A stretch of DNA of 64,000 nucleotides, taken from the NCBI GenBank assembly GCA_038363925.1, contig JAQQWL010000002.1:248001-312000 (forward strand), written 5' to 3'. A model generated the notes under the pieces. It ran no database searches, was not told the origin of the DNA, and worked only from the letters and a program-made list of their open reading frames with translations. Positions 1-9,438 of this stretch are shown piece by piece; position 1 is the first letter of the stretch; every line of letters begins with the position of its first letter. This DNA comes from Apiospora phragmitis (lineage: Eukaryota > Ascomycota > Sordariomycetes > Amphisphaeriales > Apiosporaceae). The position numbers were made by a program, and so were the translations under genes.

Positions 1-16
1 CTCCTGCAGCATCTGC

Positions 17-707
17 TTAAACCGTCCACATGCCGACAAAGGCCGCCAATACCGCCAAGGCCCAGACCGCGGCCGTCTTGGCGCTCAGACCCGATGCGCC
101 GTTCCCCGGTGGTGATGGTGGCGGGGCGGGGCTGCTCACGGTCGGAGGGCTCGGGATGTTCAGGGTCGGTACCGATGGTGTAGGCGGCGGCAGGGGAGCA
201 TTGGGCGTTGGCACGTTTGCCGACGGAGCGTTGATGGTCGGCACGTGGGGTGACAGGATGCTTGGGGAAGGAACACTGGGTGAGGGGATACTTGGTGACG
301 GAATGTTTGGCGAAGGGATATTTGGCGTTGGGGGCGTCGGAACAGGCGGAATAACTTGAGGGACCCATACGATGATAATGTCCGCCTCCTCGATCACTGC
401 TGTCGCAGTTGGTGCTGCCAATGTGGCCAATGTGGCAATTTGTACCTCTCTGCGGTTAAGAGGGTTAGTGGTATCATATAGCAATCAAAGACGGGAAAAG
501 TTATGAGAATACACTTACTTCGCTGACGTTATGAGTGATGGGGCGCTCTGATACTGGGCCAGCAAGTATTGGAACCAGCACCGGTGTATAATGGGCGTCG
601 GGGAAGGCAATGGCGACCATGCTGGATGCTTTCTTGGACTCAAAAGTGCAATAGCCAAAAGGTTTTGTTTCCCCTGAACTATTGGAGGCGCAGGAAATAA
701 ATAAAGT
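17..707 (-). CDS. Pro-rich GPI-anchored-type surface protein (3' part of gene)
   Basis: I do not recognise the family. The last exon (about 17-445) encodes a Pro/Ser/Ile-rich segment made of IPSPS-like pentapeptides, then a short PPGNGASG linker and a hydrophobic C-terminal tail ending WALAVLAAFVGMWTV. That is the layout of a GPI-attachment signal, so a cell-wall or plasma-membrane protein is likely. An upstream exon (519-707) is open in one frame and reads as an extracellular domain (CASNSSGETKPFGYC, then MVAIAFPDAHYTPVL). The joining intron (about 446-518) has a GTAAGT donor and a CTAAC branch point. The acceptor is ambiguous between two nearby AGs (CGCAG and GAGAG), and only the second keeps the Pro-rich frame. 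The exon at 519-707 begins after an AG and has an in-frame stop just upstream, so more 5' exons and the signal peptide must lie beyond about 707. I could not place them. The repeats are a likely site of length variation. Confidence 0.6.
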
Positions 708-2838
708 CTATTGCAGAAGTCTCTTAAGAACTTATACATTCGAAAAATCAGCTTCATAGGGATTGCCACTCGTTTTATGTCGAGAGCGCCAGCTGCGCCG
801 CAGTTGTCCAGCTGGTTATGATCGACCGGAGTATTTCCTTAGTCATCAGCATGTTGTTACTCCGAATCTATAGTACGGTGAACCATAACAGGACTAGCAA
901 TGTCTGTCGCTATCGATTTTGAATGGTATCCCTCTTGGTCGGTTAACACGAATGAGGTGTATCCCTGAGCATATTTTTAGGCTTCCTGTAAGTGGTCAAC
1001 TATGCTGTGCCGTAACTTTTGGCGCAGTTTAGCTCCCACAATCTTCAGATCTGGTCGCCTCGCAGTACCAGCGGAATCCAGAATGCAAAAGAACCCCGGT
1101 CAAACCCCCGTATCACGGAGCAATAGCCACCAATCAGAGGAACTCTCTCATCTTTTACTCCCGACGAGCATCAATCTATAAGTCACTTGTATTCAAAGAA
1201 GCTTTCGAGCTGGCGGTGTCGACTTAACTGATGGAGGATCCTGAGGAATGGACAATGGCTGCCAAGGCACTGGTGGAGGCCCTGTATGATGAACGTGGCA
1301 TGGAAGTCCGTCGTGCACCTGACCGAAGTTTTCCTGGCTGAGCCCAGCTAATCAAACCAAAAACGCACAGCCACTATGATTCTTTTTCTCAATACGGCCC
1401 AAATGTGTGCGGCGACCAGAAGACTCTACGTCCATCATGAAATCTTCGACGTCTTCTTCGTGGCCCTGGCAAACACGACCAGAACCATGGTTGCCAACCA
1501 CAGTAAGGTGGTAGGGCCGATTCAGAACGAGAAGCAGTATAACAGGCTCCCTTAAACTGTTGAGATACTCCGAAACGAAGACGACGGCCTGATTCAAACA
1601 AAGATGGCTCAATTCGGCAGGGTTTCCATATGGCGCCAGTCATTGCGAATAATCCGTCGCCATAATCCCAAATCGTGCCCGAGGAGTACTTGGGTGAGTA
1701 TTTGAAAGACCCTACCGGGTTGCTATATAGTTATATGTCTCCTACATCCATTACGCCCATATACAGCAAGATTTCGTTAATTAAAGCTGGCAAATAGCAC
1801 GTAAGGTGGGATAGCCGTCCAAATCCAAGCTCAGGATAAGGGAGCTGCCCGAACTATTACATATAGCCTAGAAGCTGGTAACGTTTGAATAAACGGATCT
1901 GGGAGCTTAGTACGGGCTTGTGCTCTTACATTTGCTTGTTTACCCCAAGTCGATATACATGTACAAATACTAGTTGGTGATGCACCAGCTGCTAGAGTCG
2001 TGAGAGTTTTTGTTATTGGCTGCGTCGGCCAGGCAATAGAACACATGCAAAGCCCTTGCTGGTATATCAGGAAGAACAAGTTATGACTTGGAGATCGGCC
2101 AAGTGGGAAGATACGCAACTGCAACCTCAGCAACAATGGTAATCTCTCGAGGACGGTGAATGTGAGTGGGATGAAGACTTGGCAAAAACATACTAGGGAT
2201 GCTCAGGAGATTCAGGGGTTCCACGTGTGCTAACACGTGTACCACGCCGAGAACCTTTCTTTTACCTTTCTTGTGATCAGTAGCATGCATATAATGCCTC
2301 ACAATAACTAAGTGCATCCATCCTCAGCCGCAGTCACGACGCATGGAAGTCAATAGAGGCGTACTTGATATTGTGCCAAGTTCTGGCTTGCTAAGATCCA
2401 AAGCCCGTTGAAGCTAAGCCTTGACGACCCCTACGCCTCAATAGCGCTTTCCACCGTGGGCTGCTCAACACTAGCCTGCTAGCATCTCCCCGGCTCAGCC
2501 ACGAAAGGGATCTCGCCTTTTCGACGTAGGCACTTCTTGCAACTAAGGTGCAGCACATCATTCAATAGACCGTCAGGCTTCTGGCCAGGCCGTTGCTACC
2601 GCTGCAGGGGTTAAGGTCAATAGCCCCCAGTTGCGCTAGCACTGTTTACTGCTCCCCTTTAAGGCTATAGCGCCTGAAAGAGACCAGGAGAATGCGTTGA
2701 TTGGACTTACTAGAGCACATGGTCAGTAGAAATAATGCCGATGTGGCGTATTCAATCAGACCCTGAAACTCAGTTTTCTCAGCATAGTGGTCTAGACCGG
2801 CCATGTTGAATGATCGTGAGGATGGGCTTACCAGGCAG
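708..2838. other. Gene-poor interval with only weak coding hints
   Basis: I see no well-supported gene. The first exon(s) of the minus-strand Pro-rich gene should lie at the left edge. A short plus-strand frame at 1231-1341 starts ATG and could splice (GTATGA donor near 1288, GCTAAT branch, CACAG acceptor near 1370) into about 20 more codons. A second open stretch at about 1373-1555 also reads as protein-like. Neither matches a family I know, and they may be relics of a degraded gene. The right end is the promoter of the secreted-protein gene. Confidence 0.3.
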
Positions 2839-2844
2839 TATAAA
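2839..2844 (+). promoter_or_regulatory. TATA box of the secreted-protein gene
   Basis: TATAAA sits 118 bp upstream of the ATG at 2962 and is followed by a pyrimidine-rich CT tract typical of transcription starts in strongly expressed filamentous-fungal genes. The role is inferred from sequence and spacing. Confidence 0.5.
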
Positions 2845-2961
2845 GGCCTCTTTCCTTCTTCACGATGAACTGTTCAATCCAATCTTCATCCCATCAGCAT
2901 TCCTCTCCATCATTCCCCCTTCTTCCTACCATCCCAGTTATCGACCATACAGTTCGCAACG

Positions 2962-5120
2962 ATGAAGAACTCCCTCCTACTCTCAGGTTGCGTGGCCCTC
3001 GCCAATGCCCAATCCATCCTTTGGAATGTCGTTGATGCTGCACCGAAGGCGCCAAAGGTCACTGTCCCCAAGGGAGGCAAGCCGGCTGTCGTACACTACG
3101 ATGGCAACAAAGCCAAAGGCAAGGTCCAATCCTCCATCCATCCGCCGAGACCTGCTGTCACCGCCCATCGCGGCGTACCTGGCCAAGCCGCGCCTCTCCC
3201 GACCGCACCCGCAGGCAAGGGAGCGGGAAAATACATTTCGCCCGTCTCCGTTCCGGCCCCTGCATCGACCCTGTACGTTGTCCGTCGGGACGGCTGCGAA
3301 CCGCAGCCTCTCGGGTCCGGGCCGGTACCGAGCCCGGACACGCCCGACAGCTTTCTCTCGTGGCCGGACTTCGCCAACGCGGCCAACGGTGCCCAGGCTC
3401 CCAACAACTACGTCCAGACCTTTGCCAATCTCCAGGCCGCCAACAATGACTACGGATACTTGGGGTTTACCACCTTGACATCGTAAGTATTTCCGACGAA
3501 AGCACATGTGACTTCGCCGTCAATTTCGCTCACAATCATTCGATATGCAGCTACGATACGCAAGCCTGCGCTACCGCGTGCGATAACACGAGCGGGTGTT
3601 CTGCCATCAACATCTACTTCGAACGAGATCCAAGTCTGGTACGTATGATAATTAACTGCGAAGCTCTTTTGGGGCCCGGTCTGACACATCGGATAGAATC
3701 CTGACGACTTCAGCTGTCCCAACCCGGCCAGCACCACGACCATCAAGTGCGTCTTCTGGGGCGGTCCCGTCGACGCGGACAACGCCAAGGACAAGGGAAA
3801 GCCGATCAGCCAGTTCCAGGTCGTCATGGCGGGCTCGAACGGCTACGTTAAGAAGAACTTCGGGACTCTCGCGGGTTACACGAGCCCGCTGAACGGCGAT
3901 GCCGTCAATTACGCCCTCAACGCGCCATCCGACTGCACTGGCGCCAACACCTTCATGGGCGCCAAGACGTTCACGGACGGGCCCTTCGACGCCAGTCTTT
4001 GTGCCGCTGCCTGCGAGGCCCAGACCAAGTACAACGTGGAGCACCCGCCGGCCACCGGAGCGCCCCAGACGTGCCAGTTCTTCAACACGTACATGCTGAT
4101 GAAGAACGGGGTGGCGGAAGCTCAGATCTGTGCCATGGTAAGTTTGCATGCAGCCCGCATAACTAGTTTACCCCTCGTGCTGCTGACGTGTAATATTATT
4201 ACTCATTGCTTTCACTAACACGCCGCCTTTCTTTTCTTCTCTCTAGTACACCGAATCCGGGACAAGTCGTACTTCACCAACGACGGCCAGTGGCGAGGCA
4301 ACGACCATTACACCATCACTTGGAGTCTGACATACTCCAACACGACGAACCCGGGCAAGCCAGCGGGCTTGAACACGGACCCCAAGAACTGCGGCGCTTG
4401 CGGGAACGTTTGCAGCACCAACTTCCAGTGTGTTTCGGGTGCATGCCAACCAACTGACCTGTGCCAAAAGGTAAATACTTGACCAGCTATGTTTTGCCCC
4501 TTGCCTTGCCCTTGCCTACCGCTACTACCGCGTCTTCATGCTGACATCTCACCCACCAGGCCAACGCGAAATTCACCCTCCAAGTCCAAGGCGGCCAGTT
4601 CGACAAGTACTACGCCATGGCCAGCAACCCCACTGCCCTGGAGATCAACACGTACTTCGTACAGGACGTGGCCCAAGCCAGCCAATTCCAGCTGGACCGC
4701 AGCTCGCAGCACCTGGCCATCCTGCGGCCCAGCGGCGCCGCGGTCCTCTACGCCAACGTCAACCGCGGCGTGACGTCCGGCAGCTTCCCGTACTACTTCG
4801 ACACCGAGGCCTCCATCGTGCAGAGCTGGCAGTGGCTGCAGTGCCAGATCACGGGGGGGCTGCTCGCCTGCAACGACGGCGGACAGCTGAACACGAACGC
4901 GTACAGCGGCAACTTGTTGTACTTGACGAACGGAAATGCTGGGGGCTCCACGAACGTCACCCTCAAGGCCTTGTGCACTAAGGACTCGTCGGATGGTCAT
5001 CAGTTCGACAGGTTTCTTCGGGAGGTCAACTTCCGCTTTCTTCTTACTTCTCTAGGGATTTGGGTATCGGGATTTTCAGGTTGCTTTTGGGCGTTTTGTA
5101 TTGGGTTGATATTAACTTGA
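2962..5120 (+). CDS. Secreted Cys-containing protein, uncharacterised fungal family
   Basis: Five exons: 2962-3482, 3551-3638, 3697-4137, 4247-4470 and 4560-5120, all with GT-AG introns, giving about 611 aa. It starts with a signal peptide (MKNSLLLSGCVALANAQ). A Pro/Ala/Lys-rich spacer follows, then a Cys-bearing domain (ACATACDNTSGCSAINIYFE, CVFWGGPV, VVMAGSNGYV), which I have seen in many uncharacterised ascomycete secreted proteins. Next come a compact NCGACGNVC motif in exon 4 and a C-terminal region with few Cys. The end is hydrophobic (LLTSLGIWVSGFSGCFWAFC), possibly a GPI or membrane tail. Exon 4 is 224 nt, but both flanking exons require a multiple of three. As written the frame stops at 4330, while one extra base near 4257 restores it through to the NCGACG motif. 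That is a frameshift or a base-call error. The ATG has context CAACGATGA, and a TATA box lies 118 bp upstream. The function is unknown; wall or carbohydrate contact is a guess. Confidence 0.75.
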
Positions 5121-5205
5121 AGTACTAATAATAATATTATCGTTTTACTATGATGCAGTTCTATGTCTCTATCTCCAGTGCCGTTGGAGCAAGTCCCCCA
5201 TCCTC

Positions 5206-7031
5206 CTAGATCTTCTTCGCGCCCGTGACGGCGCCCCAAATGTAGGCCGACCAGCCCCCAAGCAGGAGACAGATCAGAAGGCCGAAGCAGGTCCGGGAGA
5301 TAAGGCGGTTCCTCGCGCCCTTGGCCTCGTAGAAGACGCGCTTCATCTCGAGCAGCCGCTCGGTCCGGCCGTTGCGCTGCTTCCGGTTCCACTGCAGGGC
5401 TCCCAGGTCGACTGAGAAGTAGGCGAAGAGCGCCAGCATGATAGAGACGAACAGCGAGCAGCCGGCGAGCACGAGGTAGAGGATGACGACTTTGTTATAG
5501 GAATTGTGGTCCGCGTCTTGGATCACGCCGGCAAGGATGCGGACGATGATGTTGATCCTGGGAAGCGGGTATGGTCAGCAAGTGAGTTTTCGGAAGAGCG
5601 AGATAACTACAAAAGAAGAGATAACTAACGAATTGTTCATCATAATCTTCAACGAATACGCAGTACCAAAGTCGGTCTGATGGAAAAGCGAAGTCCGCAT
5701 GCTGTCGATGATGACCGTTGGACTATACGAGGACACCACGGCGTAAATACCGAAGCCCGCCGCCGTTCCTTGAACCGCACCGGCCCACTGAACAAGGGCC
5801 ATGGCGATGAACGAGCCCGTGCCGCCAATTACCACTAAGTACGGGAGTCAGTAAGTATAGCGATAGGCCCTCAGGAAAAGGCGGCTGGGCGGGAAGTGGG
5901 GTGGCTTACTCAAGGTGACGCGCTGCCCGAACAGGTCGATGCAGACGCCGACGACGGGCACGATGAAGAACCCTGCGTACTGCATCAGGGCCGAGTACCA
6001 GCCCGCCGTGACGGCGCTGACCTGGAACCGCTGCTCGGCCATCTCGGTCGCGTTCTGCTTGAACACAACGGCGGTGCTGGTGGTGAAGAGCGAGTAGGCC
6101 ATGATGGACCAGAAGGCCCAGGGCAGACGGAAGATCTTGCCGACCTCGAGCTTCTTGGCCTTCTGCTTTAGCTTTTCGCCCGTCGCCGGGTCCACGACGT
6201 TGCCGAACTTGCCCGCTGACGTGCGCACGAAGCGGAGGTAGAGAGCACAGACGATGTTGGTGAAGATGTTGATGAAGACGGCGATCCAGAAGACCCAGGC
6301 AAAGTTGCCGGTGCGCTAACGGAAAGGTAGAGATGTTAGCTTATCAACTCAGTCTTACCCTGAGTCGCTCTCATTCTCCCACTACGGGAGACCAGATTAC
6401 GTACCACGGCAATAACGTTAGCCGACCCCGTGCCGGCCAGGGCGCCGAGCTTCTGTATCATGAGCTCGAGCCCGAGCGTCGACGCGAAGCCGCCGCTGGG
6501 CGCGAACCAAGACGAAAAGACCTGGTACTGCGCGATCTGCGTCGAGATGTCGCCGACGGCGAGCACAATGCGCCCGCCGATCATGAAGGGGAAAGAGCGG
6601 GCCTGGGCCGCGCCCGCGACCAGGATCGAGCCGAGCGAGTAGACGAGGTTGCCCCAGAACAGGGCACCCGCGCCGCCGGCGCGGTCCGTCAGCAGGCCCG
6701 TGCCGAGGATCAGCAGCGTCGCCATGAAGTCCTCGCTGGCCTCGAGCAGGGCGTAGCGCCGGTTGTCGATGCGCAGCTCGCGCTTCAGGGTCGACTTCAT
6801 GGCGCCCGTGATGCCGCTGCTCCAGGAGCCGCCGAAGCGGATCAGGCTGACGAGCACGATGGCCGTGACCTTCCAGCTCCAGGGGGGCGGCGGTTTCGAG
6901 GCGGCATCGTCGTCTCCTCCGCCGCTTGGTGGTGGGTCGTCTCGGCTGGCTTCGGATCCCGACTCTATGGCGACGGACACGTCTGCTGATTTGCCGTGCT
7001 TCTCCTCCGTGTCAGCAATGGGGCTAGACAT
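5206..7031 (-). CDS. Major facilitator superfamily transporter
   Basis: Four exons on the minus strand (7031-6405, 6315-5910, 5834-5630, 5557-5206) have matching phases and give about 529 aa. A hydrophilic N-terminus (MSSPIADTEEKHGK, Gly/Asp-rich) precedes about 11-12 hydrophobic segments by eye. The first half holds an MFS loop 2-3-type motif (GTGLLTDRAGGAG), and a charged central loop (about residues 242-270) separates the halves. The GRIVLAVGDISTQIAQYQ and SSWFAP segments recall the MFSD1-like branch of the superfamily, but I would not assign a substrate. The start is ATG 7031, because the longer frame upstream begins with TTG. A CACGTG motif and a TA microsatellite lie about 80-115 bp upstream. 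No frame damage is visible. It points the same way as the HET gene to its right but is separated by 0.5 kb, and it converges with the secreted-protein gene, whose stop codon is 85 bp away. Confidence 0.85.
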
Positions 7032-7113
7032 GACGTTTTCGGGGGATGTAAGGTGAGGCTCGAACAGATGAAACCGAAGAAGGGCCTTGGTGGAAGTGGG
7101 AAACAACCTCGCG

Positions 7114-7135
7114 TATATGTATATATATATATATA
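7114..7135. repeat. (TA)n microsatellite in the MFS promoter
   Basis: An almost perfect alternating TA tract, palindromic with flanking GCG/CGC bases, about 85 bp upstream of the MFS start. It could act as a TATA-like element for the minus-strand gene. Confidence 0.6.
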
Positions 7136-7137
7136 CG

Positions 7138-7143
7138 CACGTG
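7138..7143. promoter_or_regulatory. CACGTG E-box upstream of the MFS transporter
   Basis: The palindromic hexamer CACGTG lies 107 bp upstream of the transporter ATG. In fungi this is the core site of bHLH regulators such as the phosphate regulator NUC-1/Pho4 and of Cbf1-type factors. Occupancy is inferred only. Confidence 0.3.
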
Positions 7144-7581
7144 GCTCGGGGAAACCGCGGAAGCTGTCAAAGGGGTCCTCGGGTCCTCATTAGCGTGGAA
7201 GTTTTTTGATCTGATAAGAATGTCGACAACTTACGATTGATTAGATACCACGTCAAATACTCCACCCTTGGCGGTGTCAAACCCCTGAAAGAGGCCTAGG
7301 CTTCTCCACTTGCGGTGACCTTCACGATGATTTCATTGTGGACGTCCTTGATCCAAGCTCTTGGTATTTTGAAAAGACAGGACCGGACGAGCCTGGAATA
7401 CAGGCCCCCTGGTAGTTTCCTCCGCTCTCGGCTATCCGTCCACGTGTGTACATAGCAATGCCGCTTTAACAAACTCAGTTTGCATACCTTATCCAGCTAT
7501 GTACGGATACTAGTACTATGGTCGATCGTACTCCCAATCCAATATTGTTATTTGATTACGCGAAATCCAGTCGCGACTGAA
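7144..7581. other. Intergenic between MFS and HET genes
   Basis: It holds the MFS upstream region on the left and the HET 3' flank on the right. I see no further coding frame or repeat. Confidence 0.5.
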
Positions 7582-9438
7582 TCATGTCATCTTCAGCCAG
7601 TCGTAGTTGATGTTGCCTTTGCTTACGGCCTCATCCTTCCGCCCCGGCATATACCCATCGAGATAGGCATGCCCGACCAGCTTGAAAGTGCCATCTTCTT
7701 CATTGGGGTGCAGGATGTAGGGTGTGCCGCCGTAGTCCACCAAGAGCGCAGCGGCCGTGTCGCCTATTTGGCAGGTTCTTGGTGCGAGGCCTAGGTCGCC
7801 GCGATCTGTGACGATGAAGCGCCGAGTCCGACATGACTGGACCAGCTCTCTATAGTACAATACGTCTGCGTCCCCATAGCCATTAATACTGCAGTCCGCC
7901 ACAACGTCGTCGGAAAGACTGTTGGTGAGCCGCCCGGGGCTTTTCACCAAGCAGTCTAGCATACTCTGGAGGCCTTCCCAGTCCTCCGGCGTGCTGGGCT
8001 GGGTCTGGTAGGTCGTGTCTGCGATTAGAACGCGCCCGAGCTGGTGATCATATCTGCCGGCTGGCGCCATGGACTGGATGGTCCTAAGCTGGCAGCCCAG
8101 CTGCGCAAGATCGCCAGAGAACATGTCGGGCTCGAACACGGGCGAAATCTGCACGACTTTCCCGAGTACATGTCCGCGAAGCTCCAGGACGTTGGGGTCG
8201 CCTAAGTCTCTGGACCAGCTCTGCTCTTCTGCGACCTCTTCGTCGTCGCAGAAAACGACCAAGGCGTGGCCGTCTTGGTCGGTGTCCATCTTTCGATCGA
8301 ATCGCGGAACCCAGGAAGGCAGAGTCGAGTCGTGCAGCTCGGCCATGCTGTGATGAGATATCCAGCGCGTTATGCACGCCAGCCGGGCATCATCACTTTG
8401 GGTCATTCGGGTGGTCATGATGGCGTGGCGGGCTGCATCTCGGAATACCTGTTGGTACGGCTTGGTGTAATCCACGGCTATCAGGGAGGATGTCCCAGCT
8501 CCCGCCGTGCCATCATGGCAAAGTCCAAGGACCCCAAAGACGTTATCTCGCAAGTCGGTGCATTGGGTCATCATCGAAATCAAAAAGACGTTATTCAGAT
8601 CGGGTGGCAGCCCACTGGCAATCCGGAAGCGGAGTCCCCTCATCATGAGAACCACCGTGGCGCCAATGATACCGTCGAACTTGGCCACGAAGCTGATGAC
8701 CGAGAAGCGGAAAAAGAGTGAGAAGACGACCTGGCATATTTCCAAAAAGTGGATCTCTCCATCACCCAGTATGCAGACGCTGCTGCGGGCCAGAGCGACC
8801 TCTTGTACGACCCAGACCCGCCTGAACCATGGGAGACAAAAGAAAGCTGACAGCGCGCTCTTGTCGATCGGGGTTTGTAGTTCACCGTCGCAGTCCGCAC
8901 CGAGGCCGTCGATCTCTCTGCTCAATGCTCGGATGTCCTCCAGCGCTTTCGAGCACACGGCGTCGCCTTGGCCGAGATAGATGATGTTCCGGCTGGCCTG
9001 CGCGTAGATGCGCGCCATGAGCGGCACTTGGTGTGCCCGCTCCGTGATGTCGGTCTGGTTCACACAGACTGCGTCTATCCAGATCACGCGAGCTTGGTCG
9101 GATGATGCTGAGATCTGCTCGAGAATGGCGGCCGAGCTGCGCGGGAGCCGCAGTTCTTTCCCGTCGATCAGCACGGTGCGGCATGGTGTTGGATCTCCCC
9201 AGCAGTAAGAGATCGTCTCGAATTGCGGACTCTCGTCGAGCGAAACATGCTTTAGCTGGTACGTATGCAGTTCTGCAGCGGAACCCTTTCGAGGTGTGAT
9301 GTATAATAGCCTAATTACCTGTTCGGACCGGTCAAGGGAAACGTACGAGTATGCCATGCTTTGTGCCAGAGCTTTGGAAGGAGGGATTGATCTCAGGGCG
9401 GAGAAGAAGATATCTATGATTTTCAAACTACCTGACAC
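7582..9438 (-). CDS. HET-domain (heterokaryon incompatibility) protein
   Basis: An uninterrupted frame encodes 618 aa, or 591 aa if the second Met (ATG at 9357, MAYSYVSLDRSEQVIRLL) is the true start. I favour the second because HET proteins usually begin just before a Y-x-L...IRLL segment. The HET domain spans about residues 73-220 of the long form. Its hallmarks are visible in order: ETISYCWGDP, IDGKELRLP, VIWIDAVCVNQTDITER, ARIYAQASRNIIYLG and LPWFRRVWVVQEVAL. The remaining 400 residues are less recognisable; they include a hydrophobic stretch near 230-265 and a C-terminal region found in many HET proteins. Such proteins act in non-self recognition and can trigger cell death on hyphal fusion. 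Most genomes hold dozens, so this copy need not be a functional het locus. No NACHT, WD40 or lipase partner domain is fused or adjacent. The frame is intact. Confidence 0.9.
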   Translation of the reverse strand: MSGSLKIIDIFFSALRSIPPSKALAQSMAYSYVSLDRSEQVIRLLYITPRKGSAAELHTYQLKHVSLDESPQFETISYCWGDPTPCRTVLIDGKELRLPRSSAAILEQISASSDQARVIWIDAVCVNQTDITERAHQVPLMARIYAQASRNIIYLGQGDAVCSKALEDIRALSREIDGLGADCDGELQTPIDKSALSAFFCLPWFRRVWVVQEVALARSSVCILGDGEIHFLEICQVVFSLFFRFSVISFVAKFDGIIGATVVLMMRGLRFRIASGLPPDLNNVFLISMMTQCTDLRDNVFGVLGLCHDGTAGAGTSSLIAVDYTKPYQQVFRDAARHAIMTTRMTQSDDARLACITRWISHHSMAELHDSTLPSWVPRFDRKMDTDQDGHALVVFCDDEEVAEEQSWSRDLGDPNVLELRGHVLGKVVQISPVFEPDMFSGDLAQLGCQLRTIQSMAPAGRYDHQLGRVLIADTTYQTQPSTPEDWEGLQSMLDCLVKSPGRLTNSLSDDVVADCSINGYGDADVLYYRELVQSCRTRRFIVTDRGDLGLAPRTCQIGDTAAALLVDYGGTPYILHPNEEDGTFKLVGHAYLDGYMPGRKDEAVSKGNINYDWLKMT

